From Rhodobacterales bacterium 34-62-10 (GTDB lineage Bacteria > Pseudomonadota > Alphaproteobacteria > Rhodobacterales > Rhodobacteraceae): 7,938 nucleotides of DNA. The translations under genes were made by a program, and so were the position numbers. Positions 5,999 to 7,938 of the stretch are shown here, in pieces. Below the pieces are notes generated by a model that did no database searches, was not told the DNA's origin, and saw only the letters and a program-made list of their open reading frames with translations. The stretch is taken from positions 1 to 7,938 of the forward strand of contig NCJR01000200.1 in assembly GCA_002282555.1 (NCBI GenBank). Direction: 5' to 3'. Position 1 is the first letter of the stretch, and each line of letters starts with the position of its first letter.

Positions 5999-7171
5999 TC
6001 AGATCACCACGACATCCAGCGGCGGAAAGCCGTTGAAGCAGACCGACGAATAGGTCGATGTATAGGCCCCGCAGTTTCGGATGATGAAGCGATCACCCGC
6101 GCGCAGACCCAGCGGCAATTGCACCGGGCGCTTTTCGTAAAGCACGTCGGCGCTGTCGCAGGATGGCCCCGCCAGAATGCAGGGTCCGGTCTCCTCAAAG
6201 TCGCGGTCGGTGATGAACTGATAGCGGATTGCCTCATCCATCGTTTCGGCCAGACCCGAAAATTTGCCGATATCGAGATAGACCCAGCGGCAGATATCAT
6301 CATCCGACTTGCGCGAGACCAGCATCACCTCGGCGGCGATCATGCCGGCTTCGGCCACCATACCGCGGCCGGGTTCGGCCATGACACGGACCGCGCCTTG
6401 GAAACGCGCCTCGACCATCTCCATCACACGCGCGGCATAGACAGACGGTGCCTCGATCTCTTCGCCATAGAAGGCGGGGAAACCGCCGCCGATGTTCAGC
6501 AGGTCCAGATCGAAACCGGCGGCGCGCGCGGTGGACCAAGCCGCAGCGACATGGTCCAGCGTGCCCCTCCACATCTCGGCGCGGCGGGTCTGGCTGCCCA
6601 CATGGAAGGACAGTCCCACAGGACGCAGTCCCAGCGCCTTGGCGCGGGTCATCAGCGGCACGACCCTCTCCGGCGCACAGCCGAACTTGCGGCTCAGCGG
6701 CCAATCCGCTTCGGTCGAGCCGACCAGAAGCCGGATGTAGACCTGCGCGCCGGGTGCATGCACAGCCAGCTTGTCCAGTTCTTCCTCGGCATCCGCGGCA
6801 AAGATGCGGATGCCTGCAGCATAGGCGAAGGCGATATCCGAGGCCCGCTTGACCGTGTTGCCAAAGGAAATCGTCTCGGGCCGCGCGCCAAGGCCAAGGC
6901 ACAGCTCGATCTCGCCGCGCGAGGCGGCGTCGAAGTGGCTGCCCTCGGCGATCAGGGTCGACAGGATCTCACGCGCAGGGTTCGCCTTCACAGCATAATG
7001 GATATCGGCGCGCCCCAGACCCGCCTTGAGTGCACGGTATTGCTGCGCGACGATCTGCGTATCCAGAACAAGCGTCGGACGGTCGAACGACGACTGGCGG
7101 ATGAAGGCTTCGATAGGGTTGGACGTACGGACGGCATCGCCGCCCGAAAGGGGGTTCACGTAGGCGTTCAT
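5999..7171 (-). CDS. Ornithine/lysine decarboxylase, PLP fold type III
   Basis: This enzyme is predicted to decarboxylate ornithine to putrescine (possibly lysine to cadaverine), the entry step of polyamine synthesis. The 390-residue protein shows the alanine-racemase-fold decarboxylase motifs in order: the PLP lysine in HYAVKANP (K62), SFHVGSQ (188-194, H190 stacking on the ring), GGGFP (228-232) for phosphate binding, EPGRG (266-270, E266 to the pyridine nitrogen) and GPSCDSAD (335-342, C338 and D339 contributed across the dimer), with Y370 in CGAYTS. These match the eukaryotic-type ODC family rather than the large E. coli fold-I decarboxylases. ATG 7169-7171 is preferred because GGGAG ends six bases before it; the alternative ATG 7175-7177 overlaps the end of that site. 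Ornithine versus lysine preference cannot be decided here. Confidence 0.9.
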   Translation of the reverse strand: MNAYVNPLSGGDAVRTSNPIEAFIRQSSFDRPTLVLDTQIVAQQYRALKAGLGRADIHYAVKANPAREILSTLIAEGSHFDAASRGEIELCLGLGARPETISFGNTVKRASDIAFAYAAGIRIFAADAEEELDKLAVHAPGAQVYIRLLVGSTEADWPLSRKFGCAPERVVPLMTRAKALGLRPVGLSFHVGSQTRRAEMWRGTLDHVAAAWSTARAAGFDLDLLNIGGGFPAFYGEEIEAPSVYAARVMEMVEARFQGAVRVMAEPGRGMVAEAGMIAAEVMLVSRKSDDDICRWVYLDIGKFSGLAETMDEAIRYQFITDRDFEETGPCILAGPSCDSADVLYEKRPVQLPLGLRAGDRFIIRNCGAYTSTYSSVCFNGFPPLDVVVI

Positions 7172-7330
7172 GGTCATCTCCCAAAAGACCCGGGCCAAAG
7201 ACCCGACCAGTTCAAAAAGGAGACGTTACCGTCGCTACGTAAACACTGGGGACCATATCCCCGGCCAGAGGCGCGTGCGTTGGCGTCTATGGCGGGCAGA
7301 TAAGATCAATGTCCCCTTCGTGCAATAGTT
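7172..7330 (-). promoter_or_regulatory. Structured 5' leader and promoter region of the decarboxylase gene
   Basis: About 160 non-coding bases precede the gene. In minus orientation they hold, in order: a hairpin GGGGA/TCCCC (7262-7258 with 7252-7248); a GACG-GTAA-CGTC hairpin with a GNRA-type loop (7233-7222) followed by TCCTTTTTG, which resembles an attenuator; a hairpin CGGG/CCCG (7205-7202 with 7194-7191); and the Shine-Dalgarno GGGAG (7182-7178). TCTCCT (7223-7218) can pair with GGGAGA (7182-7177) over six pairs and would hide the ribosome binding site. A speF-type leader RNA is known upstream of ornithine decarboxylase genes in alphaproteobacteria; whether this is one was not tested. 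No promoter hexamers are convincing. Confidence 0.4.
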
Positions 7331-7345
7331 TTGCAAACCGGGATC

Positions 7346-7374
7346 AAAAAAACCCGGCTGTGGTGTCAGGCGGG
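7346..7374 (-). terminator. Intrinsic terminator of the FAD oxidoreductase gene
   Basis: In minus orientation CCCGCCTG (7374-7367) pairs with CAGCCGGG (7360-7353), eight positions with one C-C mismatch and a six-base loop. Seven consecutive T follow immediately (7352-7346). The gene's TGA stop (7368-7366) lies within the hairpin, at the end of the first arm and start of the loop. A second, alternative stem CCGGG/CCCGG (7357-7353 with 7342-7338) spans the T-run. It separates this gene from the decarboxylase transcript. Confidence 0.75.
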
Positions 7375-7938
7375 TATCGCGGCCTCGGTCGCCCAGGCGG
7401 GCAGCGTGCGCCCCAAGGCCAGTTCTGCACCCAAACGGCCCAACTCATCACTGCATTTCGCGCCACGGCCACAGCCGCCCACGGCAACGGACAGACGCGG
7501 GCTGACCCGTTCCAGCGCGGGGATATTCTGCGGCGTGAAGGTAGTGACGCAAGGCTGCACATGCGAGGATTGCACCCGCAAGCCGGGAATGCGGGCGCGC
7601 ACCTGCGCCTCCAGCATCCGGCCCACAGCCCTATTGCCACCCGAGCGGAACCAATCCTGAATATCGCCCGTATCGCGCAGGATCACATCCACCGTATCGC
7701 CCCCCATCTTGAGGTAGGTCCGCCCATCGGGATAGCGGATCGGCGGCAACAGGTAGGGGTCGTTGCCATCCGGCTCCAGCCAGATCAGCGAGGGCATCGC
7801 GGCAAGCCGGGCAACCTCGGCTGCATCAAGCTCGAGCAGCACCACCGTGCGGGCATAGACCGTCAGGGGCAAAGGCGTGGGCAGGATCATATTGGCAAAG
7901 CCGCCTGCCGCCACCAGCGCCTGATGCGCCTGCACCTC
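7366..7938 (-). CDS. FAD-dependent oxidoreductase, DAO family, C-terminal part
   Basis: The frame is open from the right window edge, so the 5' end is missing; the GTG near 7933-7935 is an internal valine codon, not a start. About 190 C-terminal residues are present. ALVAAGGFANMILPTPLPL resembles the VVAAGxWS segment of D-amino-acid-oxidase-type flavoproteins. The end VAVGGCGRGAKCSDELGRLGAELALG is the typical C-terminal FAD-contact region of DAO-family enzymes (sarcosine/glycine oxidase-like). The middle (LEPDGNDPYLLPPIRYPDGRTYLKMGGD) fits the substrate-domain beta sheet. The family oxidises amines or amino acids with transfer to O2 or another acceptor; the substrate cannot be assigned from this part. 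It lies upstream of the decarboxylase in the same orientation but is separated from it by a strong terminator, so it is not an operon partner. Confidence 0.85.
   Translation of the reverse strand, partial: EVQAHQALVAAGGFANMILPTPLPLTVYARTVVLLELDAAEVARLAAMPSLIWLEPDGNDPYLLPPIRYPDGRTYLKMGGDTVDVILRDTGDIQDWFRSGGNRAVGRMLEAQVRARIPGLRVQSSHVQPCVTTFTPQNIPALERVSPRLSVAVGGCGRGAKCSDELGRLGAELALGRTLPAWATEAAIPA

Noticed and set aside
5939..7303. Long open frame (454 codons) on the plus strand across the decarboxylase gene
   Set aside because: It is antisense to a gene with complete PLP-decarboxylase motifs. Its translation is His/Arg/Gln-rich low-complexity sequence typical of the antisense of GC-rich genes, and it has no recognisable domain.
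1..7938. CRISPR array, insertion sequence, prophage, tRNA or defence system
   Set aside because: I found no regularly spaced repeats, transposase-like or phage-like products, or tRNA cloverleaf in the window; the gene content is housekeeping.

Overview
The window looks like chromosomal DNA of an alphaproteobacterium, most probably Rhodobacteraceae (Roseobacter/Rhodobacter type). The reasons are GC-rich codon use, the style of the DnaX, YbaB and RecR proteins, a short 4.5S-type SRP RNA, and an ornithine-decarboxylase-type PLP enzyme. It is mostly housekeeping DNA. I see no insertion sequence, CRISPR array, phage gene or obvious defence system.

Layout from left to right. Positions 1-199 hold the 3' end of an unidentified gene. 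It is followed by the signal recognition particle RNA gene ffs (about 270-368), which has a well-spaced promoter (TTGCAT, 17 bp, TATATA). rsgA (469-1569), a ribosome-assembly GTPase, follows. Between rsgA and the convergent genes lies an AT-rich nested palindrome (1583-1677). A minus-strand pair comes next: a YpfJ-type zinc metallopeptidase (2182-3024) and, one base downstream of it, a small HCX5R phosphatase (1680-2180). Divergent from these, 3178-5891 on the plus strand is the classic replication/repair cluster dnaX - ybaB/ebfC - recR. On the far side are two minus-strand genes: an ornithine/lysine decarboxylase (5999-7171) with a structured leader, and the 3' part of a DAO-family FAD oxidoreductase that runs off the right edge.

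The DnaX clamp-loader subunit, the nucleoid-associated protein YbaB and the recombination mediator RecR form the usual replication-repair group. ffs and rsgA serve protein targeting and 30S maturation. The decarboxylase supplies putrescine or cadaverine for polyamines.

The most interesting observations are these. (1) dnaX is split by a +1 frame change at about 4333-4346, which would separate a gamma-like 393-residue product from a tau-like 553-residue product. It may be programmed, a mutation or a sequence error. (2) A hairpin plus conserved tail (TTTC..TC.., core CTGCAAATA) lies after both ybaB and the decarboxylase, in opposite orientations, and looks like a lineage-specific terminator module. 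(3) The decarboxylase leader contains an anti-Shine-Dalgarno element and a competing GNRA hairpin with a U-tract. (4) A 95-bp nested palindrome sits between rsgA and the phosphatase gene.
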